This document shows positions 27,445 to 35,811 of a stretch of DNA of 64,000 nt, one piece after another. The notes beneath the pieces were generated by a model. That model made no database searches. It saw only the letters and a list, made by a program, of their open reading frames with translations, and was not told the origin of the DNA. Made by a program: the position numbers and the translations under genes. The stretch covers positions 558,001 through 622,000 of the forward strand of contig CAVRIV010000001.1 of NCBI GenBank assembly GCA_963721335.1, read 5' to 3'. The stretch is from CAVXDY01 sp963721335. GTDB lineage: Bacteria > Actinomycetota > Thermoleophilia > Miltoncostaeales > Miltoncostaeaceae. Each line of letters starts with the position of its first letter. The stretch's first letter is position 1.

Positions 27445-28086
27445 TCACGTCGTCGCGGCCGCCTCCAGGGCGCCCGACCGGCGGAACAGCAGGATGCTGA
27501 CCGCGATGATCCAGAGGAGGGTCAGGATCAGGGCGACGAAGTCGGCGAACGGGATGAAGAGGGCGACACCCAGCACGAGCGCGGTCCACCCCAACCATGC
27601 CGGGAGAGCCGCCCGGACGCGGGGGATCATGCATCCTGCGGCGCCGAGCATCATCACGCCGAACCCGGCGTTGAACCCCAACCACGTGCTCCCATCGACC
27701 GCGTTGAGAGCCTGGACCGCCTCCGCCGACGCCTCATTGTCGGCAGCGTCGGCCAGGGCGAAGTGAACCAAGGCCGCGACGAGCAACACGGCCCCCGTGA
27801 GGACGCTGCCCGCGATGAGGACGTGCTGCCAGACCGGCCGCCGCTCCGCGCCCTCAGCCGCGGCGGTGGTCGCGAGACTGACCGCGAAGAACACGAGGAA
27901 CGGAACGGAGAGCGCGAACACGAAGGCGGCCACGCCCTGCCGCACCGCGTGGTCGTCATAGAACGACAGGATCTCTGCGGCCGAATCGTCGGTCGTCGGC
28001 GTATCTCCGCCCAGGCCGACGATCGCGAGAAGCGCGAGGACCACGAACACCACTCCGCTGAGTGGAAGCGCTCGCCGGATATCCAT
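27445..28086 (-). CDS. hypothetical membrane protein, six predicted helices
   Basis: A 213-residue integral membrane protein starting MDIRRALPLSGVVFVVLALLA. The first outer loop, DTPTTDDSAAEILSFYDDH, is acidic and resembles actinobacterial proteins annotated DUF4386-like. Further helices include VAAFVFALSVPFLVFFAVSL and VLIAGSVLTGAVLLVAALVH. I chose the ATG at 28084-28086 because the longer frame upstream gives a basic, non-conserved leader. It is divergent from the next gene cluster. The function is unknown. Confidence 0.68.
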   Translation of the reverse strand: MDIRRALPLSGVVFVVLALLAIVGLGGDTPTTDDSAAEILSFYDDHAVRQGVAAFVFALSVPFLVFFAVSLATTAAAEGAERRPVWQHVLIAGSVLTGAVLLVAALVHFALADAADNEASAEAVQALNAVDGSTWLGFNAGFGVMMLGAAGCMIPRVRAALPAWLGWTALVLGVALFIPFADFVALILTLLWIIAVSILLFRRSGALEAAATT

Positions 28087-28219
28087 TGATGACTCCTCTG
28101 AGGTCGTCGCGGTGACAGCGTGGAGACTTTCCGGCGATTCAACCCCGCCGTGACCCCGGCGGGCAAGGGCCGGACGCCGGGCTCGGCGGGACTCGACCCG
28201 CGACGAGGCCTCTGGGAGG

Positions 28220-28493
28220 ATGGCCATGTCGCTGGGAAGGGATCTTCGCCACCGTGTGCGTGCGGCATCCGCGCTTCCGGGCACTCTCGGGGGACGCGCA
28301 GAGTCTCTATGTGATCCTGATCGTCATGGGGCGGCACGTGCTGCGGACCATGGTCGAGGAGGCCCCGACGATGCAGACTCCTCGCCTCGCCGCGGCCCTG
28401 GACGAGCTCTACGCGGCCGACCTCCTGCGATCCGAGGAGGGCGTGGTTCTCATCGACGACCTCAGGAACGACGACATCGGGCCGCCTCGCTGA
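28220..28493 (+). CDS. small winged-helix-like protein resembling phage replisome organisers (probable frameshift)
   Basis: Translation from GTG 28254 gives VCVRHPRFRALSGDAQSLYV and ends LRSEEGVVLIDDLRNDD. HPRFRALSGDAQSLYVIL resembles the N-terminal winged helix of phage replisome-organiser/DnaD-like proteins (pattern HPKFxALSxxAQxLY). Removing one G near 28241 joins it to an ATG at 28220 or 28226 with GGGAGG upstream. This gives MSLGRIFATVCVRHPRF, which completes the expected first helix. It overlaps the methyltransferase start (TGATG). No other phage genes are nearby. The homology is a pattern impression only. Confidence 0.5.
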
Positions 28494-29155
28494 TGGACGA
28501 TCAGGAATCGACGCTGCCGATCACCTCTCCTGAGCTCCGGGGCCACCGCCTCTTCGCGGCGGTCTACGACCGGCTCGGGCGCAAGGCCGAGCGGGGCTGG
28601 ATGGGCGACCGGCGGCGCGAGCTGCTGGCGGGCGTCCGTGGCAGGGTGCTCGAGATCGGCGCCGGCACGGGCGCCAACCTGCCCCACTACGGCCCGCTCG
28701 AGGCGCTGACGCTCGCGGAGCCCGACCCGGCGATGCGCCGCCGGCTCGCGCGCAAGCTCGCGGCCCATCCCACACCGGTGCGCGTCCTCGCCGCCCCCGC
28801 CGAGTCGCTCCCGGTGCCCGACGCGAGCGCCGATACCGTGGTCGTCACGATCGCGCTCTGCTCGGTCGCCGACCAGGCCCGCGCGCTCGCCGAGGCCCGC
28901 CGGGCGCTCGTGCCGGGCGGCCGGTTCCTCTTCCTCGAGCACGTGCGCGGGGAGGGGCGGCGGGGGCGCTGGCAGGACCGGGCCGAGCCGCTCTGGAGCC
29001 GCCTGTTCGCGGGCTGCCATCCCAACCGCGACACGCTCGCCGCGATCCGCGAGGCCGGCTTCGAGATCGAGGAGCTCGTCACCCGCGACGACGGGCCGGC
29101 ACCGGCCCTCGCGCGCCCGGTCGTGATCGGCACCGCGCGGACCCCCTCCCCCTGA
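28493..29155 (+). CDS. class I SAM-dependent methyltransferase
   Basis: A 220-residue Methyltransf_11 protein. The SAM motif I is RGRVLEIGAGTGANLPHYG, the acidic motif II is in ALTLAEPDPAMRRRL, and post-motif segments are VPDASADTVVVTIALCSV and RALVPGGRFLFLEHVRG. The C-terminal WQDRAEPLWSRLFAGCHPNRD resembles UbiE/phospholipid N-methyltransferase-like proteins that act on lipids, but the substrate is not certain. ATG 28493 overlaps the stop of the preceding small gene. Confidence 0.85.
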   Translation: MDDQESTLPITSPELRGHRLFAAVYDRLGRKAERGWMGDRRRELLAGVRGRVLEIGAGTGANLPHYGPLEALTLAEPDPAMRRRLARKLAAHPTPVRVLAAPAESLPVPDASADTVVVTIALCSVADQARALAEARRALVPGGRFLFLEHVRGEGRRGRWQDRAEPLWSRLFAGCHPNRDTLAAIREAGFEIEELVTRDDGPAPALARPVVIGTARTPSP

Positions 29156-29158
29156 CCC

Positions 29159-30130
29159 CTACGTCGCCGCCGTGGCCGGCGAGTCCGGCGCGGGCTCGGC
29201 CTCCTCGGATGAGCGGGCTCCGCGGACGAGCGCCCGCGGGCTGTCGAGCACCAGGCCGCGGCGACGCAGGCCGGTGAGGCGCGGCTCTCCCTCGGTGAGG
29301 CCGACGAGGGTGGCGTAGTCCGGGCGCCAGCCAAGCGTCAGCACGCGGCCCGCGATGGCCGCCCGGCGACCGTCGATCTCGTGGCGGACGCCGCCGTGAC
29401 CGGGCTCGACCGTCAGCGTCAGACGGCTGCCGATCCCGGCGACGAGCGGGGGGCAGACACCCCCATGGGCCGCCAGCGGCGTGACCGCCATGCCCTCCGC
29501 TCCCGGCGCCAGGATCGGTCCTCCTGCGGCCATCGTGTAGGCGCTGGAGCCGAGCGGCGTGGCCACGACGAGCCCATCGCCGGCGACCCTGGCGTACAGC
29601 ACGCCGTCCACGCTGACGGAGACGAGGACCTGCCCCGGTCCGTCGCGCATCACCGCAAGGTCGTTGATGGCGACTGCGCCGCGCGCCTCGTCCCAGCCGA
29701 TGTCGAGTCCCGGGACGCCGATGGGCGCCCACCGGCCGGCGGCGACCTGCTCGAGCGCCCACGACACGCGGTCGGCGGGCACCGACATCAACACGCCGAC
29801 GCTGCCGCAGGCCACGCCGAGCACCGGACGCGAGCTCGGGACGCCCGCGTGCAGCGCCGTGAGGGCGGTCCCGTCCCCTCCGAGGGCGAGGAGCACGTCG
29901 CAGGCGGCGGCCTCGACCGGGTCCGCAACCCGGCGCGTCTGTCCGGGCACAGGTACCTGGCCGACCGTCACACCATGCGCGGACGCCCAGGCCCCGATCT
30001 CTGAGAGCACCGTCTCGAGGGGACGGGTCGGATGGACGACCAGACCCATCCGGCGGAACGCCGCCCTCTGGGGATCCGTCCGATCCGAGCGGCCCGAGGG
30101 GTGCGAGGGCTCGTCCATATCCCGCATCAT
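29159..30130 (-). CDS. nadK: NAD kinase
   Basis: NAD kinase makes NADP from NAD and ATP (or polyphosphate in many actinobacteria). The catalytic GGDGT motif lies in DVLLALGGDGTALTALHAG. The second conserved stretch is DGLVVATPLGSSAYTMAAGGPIL, with the TPxGSxAYxxAAGGP signature nearly complete, and then GSRLTLTVEPGH. The start is ATG 30128-30130 (MMRDMDEPSH) or the third ATG at 30118. The C-terminus is a 30-residue low-complexity tail. About 320 residues with an intact frame. It is the only clear cofactor gene here and lies tail-to-tail with the methyltransferase gene. Confidence 0.9.
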   Translation of the reverse strand: MMRDMDEPSHPSGRSDRTDPQRAAFRRMGLVVHPTRPLETVLSEIGAWASAHGVTVGQVPVPGQTRRVADPVEAAACDVLLALGGDGTALTALHAGVPSSRPVLGVACGSVGVLMSVPADRVSWALEQVAAGRWAPIGVPGLDIGWDEARGAVAINDLAVMRDGPGQVLVSVSVDGVLYARVAGDGLVVATPLGSSAYTMAAGGPILAPGAEGMAVTPLAAHGGVCPPLVAGIGSRLTLTVEPGHGGVRHEIDGRRAAIAGRVLTLGWRPDYATLVGLTEGEPRLTGLRRRGLVLDSPRALVRGARSSEEAEPAPDSPATAAT

Positions 30131-30162
30131 CGCCCATTCGCGGGCGCCTCCGACGGCGGCCT

Positions 30163-31908
30163 TCAGCCGGTCGTCCGCCCTGGGAGTGCCGGATCCGCCC
30201 TCGTGCCGACGACCTTCCACGCGGCGCTCTCCGGCTGCGCCGGGGCCGGTTCCGGGCGGACGCCGAGGTTGGCCCGCTCCGCCTCGTAGACGTAGGCGTC
30301 GAGGCTCACCCGGTCCCCATCCGCGTACGAGGTCGCCGGTCCCCACTCGGGGTAGGGCTCGAACACCGGGGGCAGGTCCTCGACCGCGCGCCCGACCACC
30401 GTCCACGCGGCGGCGCTCGGCAGATCGGGATCGAGCTCGGGCTCGTCGGCCTGCGTCCTCCACTTCGCCTCGTAGAGGAAGCCCGCGTGTCGGACCTGAT
30501 CGCCGCGCAGGTAGACCACGTCATCCGACCAGCGCGGCGGGGTCGCCGCGTCGGCCGCCGTCCGGCCCCGCGCGTCGCTCGGCAGCACCGGGCCGACGTT
30601 GCGCCACGGGGTGTCCCACGCGTTCTCGGCCGGCGCGTCAGGGCGGTCCTCGCGCGTCCACCACTTCGCCTCGTAGACGCTGCGCTGCCAGACGACCTTC
30701 TCCCCCTCCATGTACGCGCGACTCGCGCGCCAGATGGGATATGGGCTCGCCTGCGGGTCGTCTCCGACCCGCCCACCGGCCTCCGCCGGCCCATCGGGTC
30801 GCGTGGTGCGGACCGGAGGGGAGCCATCGACCCGTGCGAGGAACGTGCGCGTGAACTGAAGCGGCTCCTGTCCGACCCCGCTGCACGTCGGCAGCACCTG
30901 CCAGCCGCCGTCATCCTGCGCGCCGCACTGCTCGTCCCGGTTCGCCGACCAGACGGAGACACGGCCCAGACCGACCTCGTCGGCGAACTCGGCCAGGGCG
31001 GCCGCGTCGCCGAGCGAGAAGACCTCGTCCTCGACGTCGTTGCGGCCGATCATCGCCGTGGCGCCGAGCCGCTCCCAGAGCTGCTCGGCGCTCAGCGCCT
31101 GGCCGGCCCGCCGATATGCGGAGGCCAGCTGCGCGTGGGTGGCGCGCACGGCGCTCATCGCCGCCTCGCCCATGGTCATGTCGCTGGGCTTGCTCCCGCC
31201 GAAGTCCATCGTCATGACGTTGACGCCGGCGAGGTCCACGCCCGCACGGAGCATCTCGTCGACGACGCCGAGCGCGTTGGGGGGCAGCCCGTCCGGAGTG
31301 ACCGGGAGGGTGAGCCACACCTGCAGCGGCCGGTCGGGCACCGCGTCATCCTGGAGGGCTCGGATCACATCGGCCCGCCGCCGGTTCGCGGCGGCATCGT
31401 CGAGCGCGGCGGCCTCGATGTCGAGATCGATCATGCTGGCGTCGTACCGCCGCACGACCGCGCGGTAGGCCTTCGTGAGAGCGAACTCGTCCGTGCACCC
31501 CACGGCGAGCTCGGAGTTGACGACGCCGCCGAACCCGATGACGACGTCACCCCCGCGCTCCCGCACCCGCGCGATGCGCCGTTCGAGGTCGAGCTCGCCG
31601 GCGGCCCCGTCGAGGTCGTACTGCGTGCCCCACGTCGGCGTGCACGGCTTCCGGGGGTCGGAGACCACGAAGCCCAGCACCGTCCTCGCCGCGGGGCTCG
31701 CGGCGGAGTCCTCGAACGGGTGAGACGGGACGAGGGTCACGTCCGCGTAGGGCGCGAACCAGGTGCCGGACGGTCCCGCGGTGATGCGGTCGACGGCGCG
31801 GTCCGCCCGCTGCCAGCCCAGGAAGCCGAGCGCGACCAGGCCGCCGACGATGACCAGGACGCCCAGGACCCGGAGCGGCGAGAGCCGCCGGCCCGACGAG
31901 GAGCTCAC
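30163..31908 (-). CDS. GH18 chitinase-like hydrolase with repeated carbohydrate-binding modules
   Basis: A 581-residue surface protein. One N-terminal membrane segment (VLGVLVIVGGLVALGFLGW) anchors or exports it. Residues 45-340 are a GH18 TIM barrel with the catalytic DxDxE in SMIDLDIEAAAL and a conserved VNVMTMDFGG strand. The C-terminal third has three copies of a ChtBD3/CBM5-like module, each with a W-x-Y...G-x-x-V...Y-E-A-K-W pattern: SRAYMEGEKVVWQRSVYEAKWW, DVVYLRGDQVRHAGFLYEAKW, and TSYADGDRVSLDAYVYEAE. The GTG start overlaps the glycosyltransferase stop by 4 bp. It may trim or release the polymer made by that enzyme; this is inferred. Confidence 0.86.
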   Translation of the reverse strand: MSSSSGRRLSPLRVLGVLVIVGGLVALGFLGWQRADRAVDRITAGPSGTWFAPYADVTLVPSHPFEDSAASPAARTVLGFVVSDPRKPCTPTWGTQYDLDGAAGELDLERRIARVRERGGDVVIGFGGVVNSELAVGCTDEFALTKAYRAVVRRYDASMIDLDIEAAALDDAAANRRRADVIRALQDDAVPDRPLQVWLTLPVTPDGLPPNALGVVDEMLRAGVDLAGVNVMTMDFGGSKPSDMTMGEAAMSAVRATHAQLASAYRRAGQALSAEQLWERLGATAMIGRNDVEDEVFSLGDAAALAEFADEVGLGRVSVWSANRDEQCGAQDDGGWQVLPTCSGVGQEPLQFTRTFLARVDGSPPVRTTRPDGPAEAGGRVGDDPQASPYPIWRASRAYMEGEKVVWQRSVYEAKWWTREDRPDAPAENAWDTPWRNVGPVLPSDARGRTAADAATPPRWSDDVVYLRGDQVRHAGFLYEAKWRTQADEPELDPDLPSAAAWTVVGRAVEDLPPVFEPYPEWGPATSYADGDRVSLDAYVYEAERANLGVRPEPAPAQPESAAWKVVGTRADPALPGRTTG

Positions 31909-34571
31909 GTGCGAGCGACGGAGTCGGAGCTCAGGCCGATCTCGATCCGGTAGTCGTCGCCGTGCCGCGTGATCGCGAGGCTCGAGCCGGGTGCCAGCTG
32001 GCCGATCGCACCGGCGAGGGCGTCAGCGAGCGCGCGCTCCAGCTCCCCCGCGTCAACGCGCGGCCCGGAGGCCCCGGCTGGTGCGCCGTCACCGTGACCG
32101 TTCGTGTGGGGAACGCCGTTGCCGTTGAGGACGCCGCGCGGAATGTCGTCGATGGGCGCCTCGGTCCGGAAGGAGATCTCGCCACGCCCCACGGGCTCCT
32201 GGTCGATGGCGGCGAGCGCGGCGGCCATCGCCGCCCCCTCACCCGGCAGCGCCGTCCCGTGTGAGCCGTGGTAGAGCACCGTGACCCAGTCGGGCGCCTC
32301 CGGCGCGGGCGGAGCCGGGCGACGCGACGTGTACATCCGCGCATGCAGGTTGACGACCAGGTCGGAGATCGAGTGCCAGAGCCCGTAGTAGGCGACGATC
32401 GCATACAGGGCCAGCACGCCGTTGAGCGCGGCGAAGGTGGCGTGCCACCAGTTGCGGATGTCGATGTCGTCCGCGAGCGTCAGGAACGCCCAGACGATGA
32501 TCACGTAGGGGACCACGATGTAGAAGAAGGGCGCAACCGTCCGCGTGCGCACCTTCGGGGTACGGGCGAAGACCACCTTCTGTCCGCCGATCGCCTGGGC
32601 GATCGACTTCAGCGCGCCGACCGTGTTGATCGGGAGCAGCATCAGGTTGAGCCCGTAGACGCCCAGCACGTCGCGCCGTCGATAGCCGTTCCGGTGCAGA
32701 TCGGTGGCGAGGGCGGCGAAGAAGGGGAGGGCGGCCATGAGCGCCCAACCCGAGACCAGCGAGTCGTTGAACGGGTAGAAGAGCAGGATGACCAGGCCCA
32801 GACCCGCCCACAGGACCCCCATGAGGTAGGAGAGCCTGAGGAACCCCTCGAGGAGCGTCGCGCCGATCCGCTTCCGGACCCTCATCATCCTGAAGACCTT
32901 CGGCATGATGAGGAGGCCGCCGTTCGCCCACCGCTCGCGCTGGACGCACAGCGCGCCGAAGTCGGGCGGCGTGGCGCTGTAGCTGAGCCGCTCGGGGTAG
33001 TTGTGGAGCTGCCAGCCGCGGAGGCGCAGGTCGAGCGTCGACTCGCTGTCCTCGGTCAGCGTGCGGTTCTGGATGTACCGCCGGACGGTGAAGCCCTCGT
33101 GCGCCTCTTCCACCATGATGTCGTCCAGTGCGGCCTTCCGGAGCACCGCGCTCGCTCCCACCCAGGAGGTCGCGCCGAAGCGGGTCATCCCCTGGTGGAC
33201 GATGTGCTGGACGTCGGTCGTCCCGCCGGCGATGCGCTCGAGCCGGGTCGGGGCGCCGCGGTAGGCCGAGTACGGCGTCTGCACGACCGCGATCCTGCCG
33301 TTCTCGGGTTGCTGCATGAAGGCGACGAGGCGCAGGCAGTACTCGGGCAGCAGCATGCTGTCGGCGTCGAGCGTGAGCACGTACTGGGGATCGGGGATGT
33401 CGAGGTCGGATTCCCCGCCGGTCACCGGAAGGAGGACCCTGCCGCCGGCCGTCTCGCGGATGCGATGGCGGGCGCCCATCAGCCCGATGTAGCTGTTGAG
33501 GTTCGTCGCCTTGTTGGAGGCGTGGGAGAGCGACGCGAAGGTCTTGCGCTCGAACGAGGTGACCTCCGCCCGGAAGATCCAGGCGAGCCGGCGGTACAGC
33601 TGGCGCACGCGAGTGACGCTGAGCTCGGCGCCGTCCGCGGCCGCCTCGCGCAGTGCCTGGGCGTCGACCGCGAGGTCGTTCGCCAGCCGCCCGAGGACCT
33701 CGTCCACGAGGAACGCGTCCGTGTGGTCGACGACCTTCTCGCCGTCGGCGGTCCCGCGGAGCCACGCGGCGGCCTCGTCGTACGTCTGGGCGAGTCGCAC
33801 GAGCTCGCCCGGAGGGACCGAGACCCTCGAGCCGAGGATCGACTCGAAGGCGTGCAGCGCGGCCTCGAAGCGCGCCCGAGGTGCGCTCAGGAGCGCGTCG
33901 ATCTCGCCCGGGAGCGCCCGCGCGGACTCGAGGAGCCTGGTCTGCTCCGGCGTCGTCGGATTCGGCGGGTCGTCGATCAGGAGCGCGACCCGGATACCGG
34001 GGTACTCCTGGAGCGCGGCCGAGAGGAGCGTCTGACGCACGACCCTCGGCTCCTCCCGGTACGAGGGCACGATGACCGTGAGCGTCGGGTTGTCTCGCTC
34101 GAAGGCGTCGTCGATCAGCTTTCGCGGGGTCCTGCGATGCGCCCTGATCCGTGAGATGTAGCCCAGCCGGGCGATCAGATAGCCGCTGGCCGACGCGGTG
34201 AGCGTCGCGATCAGGACCAGGAAGACCCACGCCTCGGCGATCCCGAGCGGCCCGTGCTGGTCCGGGTAGACCCGCACCCACTCGACCATGTAGACGACGA
34301 AGCCGGCCAGGGTGATGAGCAGCAGGGCGCGCGCCCACGTCAGCTCAGCGCCACCGGGGTACCGGTCCACCACGGGGAGCGCCCCGGTCCGCCGCTCGCA
34401 GCCGAACTGCCGCTTCAGCTTCCGTGCGCGCCTCGGCGCCCGGCGCCTGCGCGCCGCGCGCGAGGCGGTGGCGGGATCCCCGCCCGAGGTCGCCGGCGTC
34501 GCGGCGATCCTCACCGGAGACCACTGGGTGTCGCCGATCCTGACGCGCTGGCTGTCGGTGCCCTTCGCCAT
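31905..34571 (-). CDS. BcsA-like family 2 processive glycosyltransferase
   Basis: An 888-residue membrane glycosyltransferase with two N-terminal helices after a basic tail, a large cytoplasmic GT2 domain and four to five C-terminal helices. Catalytic features in order are PTLTVIVPSYREEPRVVRQT, the DxD in YVLTLDADSMLL, the TED motif in NRTLTEDSESTLD and the polymer-site Q(R)xRW motif in CVQRERWANGGLL. These place it with cellulose/hyaluronan/chitin synthase-like processive enzymes. An insert of about 150 residues between the first two motifs is helical and longer than in BcsA. The C-terminal 130 residues are soluble and Gly/Pro-rich. No PilZ domain is seen. It is coupled to the GH18 gene. Confidence 0.88.
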   Translation of the reverse strand: MAKGTDSQRVRIGDTQWSPVRIAATPATSGGDPATASRAARRRRAPRRARKLKRQFGCERRTGALPVVDRYPGGAELTWARALLLITLAGFVVYMVEWVRVYPDQHGPLGIAEAWVFLVLIATLTASASGYLIARLGYISRIRAHRRTPRKLIDDAFERDNPTLTVIVPSYREEPRVVRQTLLSAALQEYPGIRVALLIDDPPNPTTPEQTRLLESARALPGEIDALLSAPRARFEAALHAFESILGSRVSVPPGELVRLAQTYDEAAAWLRGTADGEKVVDHTDAFLVDEVLGRLANDLAVDAQALREAAADGAELSVTRVRQLYRRLAWIFRAEVTSFERKTFASLSHASNKATNLNSYIGLMGARHRIRETAGGRVLLPVTGGESDLDIPDPQYVLTLDADSMLLPEYCLRLVAFMQQPENGRIAVVQTPYSAYRGAPTRLERIAGGTTDVQHIVHQGMTRFGATSWVGASAVLRKAALDDIMVEEAHEGFTVRRYIQNRTLTEDSESTLDLRLRGWQLHNYPERLSYSATPPDFGALCVQRERWANGGLLIMPKVFRMMRVRKRIGATLLEGFLRLSYLMGVLWAGLGLVILLFYPFNDSLVSGWALMAALPFFAALATDLHRNGYRRRDVLGVYGLNLMLLPINTVGALKSIAQAIGGQKVVFARTPKVRTRTVAPFFYIVVPYVIIVWAFLTLADDIDIRNWWHATFAALNGVLALYAIVAYYGLWHSISDLVVNLHARMYTSRRPAPPAPEAPDWVTVLYHGSHGTALPGEGAAMAAALAAIDQEPVGRGEISFRTEAPIDDIPRGVLNGNGVPHTNGHGDGAPAGASGPRVDAGELERALADALAGAIGQLAPGSSLAITRHGDDYRIEIGLSSDSVART

Positions 34572-34920
34572 CAGGGTCGCCGCTCCGGGATCGCGGCGTG
34601 GGAGGCCGTCCCGGGCGTGGCCCGCCGGGAGTCCGCCGTGCTCGATGCCTCCGCGCGGGCCGACGGCCTCGCGCGCGCTCTCACCATCCGCGAAACGCCT
34701 CCCGCGTTTGAAACGCTCCGAGCGACCGGCTCGGAGGGGCCGAGCGTACGTCTGCTCGATCCAACAGAAACCTCAACGAACGGGTAGTTCCTCGGTCGCA
34801 GCGGGTGGCGGGAGGCTAGGACTCGCGCGACCGGGCGGTGCGGTTGACCTGGCGATGACGGTCCGCGGGTGACCCGTCTTTCGGCGAGGCGCCGCGCCCG
34901 GCGAGATTAGGCTGGCGCGC
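34572..34920. promoter_or_regulatory. intergenic region upstream of the glycosyltransferase, two inverted repeats
   Basis: No convincing gene is seen in these 349 bp. The region contains GCGTTT-G-AAACGC (34704-34716) and directly beside it CTCCGAGC-GACCG-GCTCGGAG (34716-34736), an 8-bp stem. Both would lie in the leader or operator area of the glycosyltransferase/GH18 operon. I found no clear -35/-10 pair. A plus-strand open frame across this region lacks protein character and is not annotated. Confidence 0.4.
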
Positions 34921-35811
34921 GTGACCCCGCCGCGCGCGTCCGCCGCTGGAGCTCGCCGACGCCGCGGTGGCCGGCGTCCGCGACGATCCGGCCGGCCGGC
35001 TCCGGCTGATGCGGGCGCTCTACGAGAGCCGGCCCCCCGGCTCGCGGCACCTGCCCTACCGGCGCGCGATGACGGCGTTCATGCGCTGGCAGCTGCGCCG
35101 CGGCCTGCTCGAGCCGGCCGGGGCGCCGCGCCCCGGCAGCCAGTGGTGGCGCGCCCTCAACGAGGCGGTCCTGCGGGACATCGCCGAGTCCCGCCACCTC
35201 GTGGCGGGGGCGCCGGGCGGCGCCTCCTCGCCCGCGGTGGAGGCCGTCGTCGACTTCATCCGCCGTCCGTCGGCGGCGCGCTGGTACCGCGCCCACAACG
35301 TCTCCATCGTCCGCGCCTACCTCGCCAACGGCGACCTGGCCGCGCGGGAGGGCCGGGTCGAGCGGTTCTTCCTCAACGTCGTGCTCCTCCGCGTCCTCTA
35401 CGCCCACGCCCTCGTCGCGGCGCCCCGGCTCGCGCTCGGATGGCTGTCGCCGGTGGCGCCGGTGCTGGGCGACCCCCGGGTCGGCACGACCGGAATCTTC
35501 CTGTCGCTCTCGCGGGTGCTGCCGAACCGCTACCCCCTGGGCGACGACGTGGCCCCCTTCGTCGCCGGCGAGAACGGGTTCGGGCGACTGCTCGACTACG
35601 GGATCATCCAGCCGCGCCTGCGGGCGCTCTACGACTGGTCGGCGCGCGGAGCTGGGTCAGCCCGAGGCTCGCGGGGCTGCTCGTCGGGGACATCCCCGCC
35701 TACGCCTGGGACCCCGCCCAGGCCTCCGACTGGACGCCGCCGCCCCGCGCGCTCGCCCGGCTCGCCCGGCGGGTGGTCCCCGCCGGGCCCGACGGTTCCG
35801 GGCGCCCCTAG
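34921..35811 (+). CDS. conserved-looking protein of unknown family (two frameshifts)
   Basis: The protein likely begins at GTG 34921, loses frame within 15 codons, and continues from LELADAAVAGVRDDPAGRLR. Recognisable segments are ALYESRPPGSRHLPYRRAMT, ARWYRAHNVSIVRAYLANG and GTTGIFLSLSRVLPNRYPLG. A break near 35650 moves the C-terminus to another frame (SWVSPRLAGLLVGDIPAYAW) before TAG at 35809. About 295 residues, rich in Arg and aromatic residues, with no signal peptide or obvious catalytic motif. I do not recognise the family. Its stop overlaps the stop of the convergent XRE gene by two bases. Confidence 0.6.
   Translation: MTPPRASAAGARRRRGGRRPRRSGRPAPADAGALREPAPRLAAPALPARDDGVHALAAAPRPARAGRGAAPRQPVVARPQRGGPAGHRRVPPPRGGGAGRRLLARGGGRRRLHPPSVGGALVPRPQRLHRPRLPRQRRPGRAGGPGRAVLPQRRAPPRPLRPRPRRGAPARARMAVAGGAGAGRPPGRHDRNLPVALAGAAEPLPPGRRRGPLRRRRERVRATARLRDHPAAPAGALRLVGARSWVSPRLAGLLVGDIPAYAWDPAQASDWTPPPRALARLARRVVPAGPDGSGRP

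Noticed and set aside
34254..34787. Plus-strand open frame upstream of the unknown protein gene
   Set aside because: It is antisense to the glycosyltransferase start for most of its length and has no recognisable fold or ribosome site.
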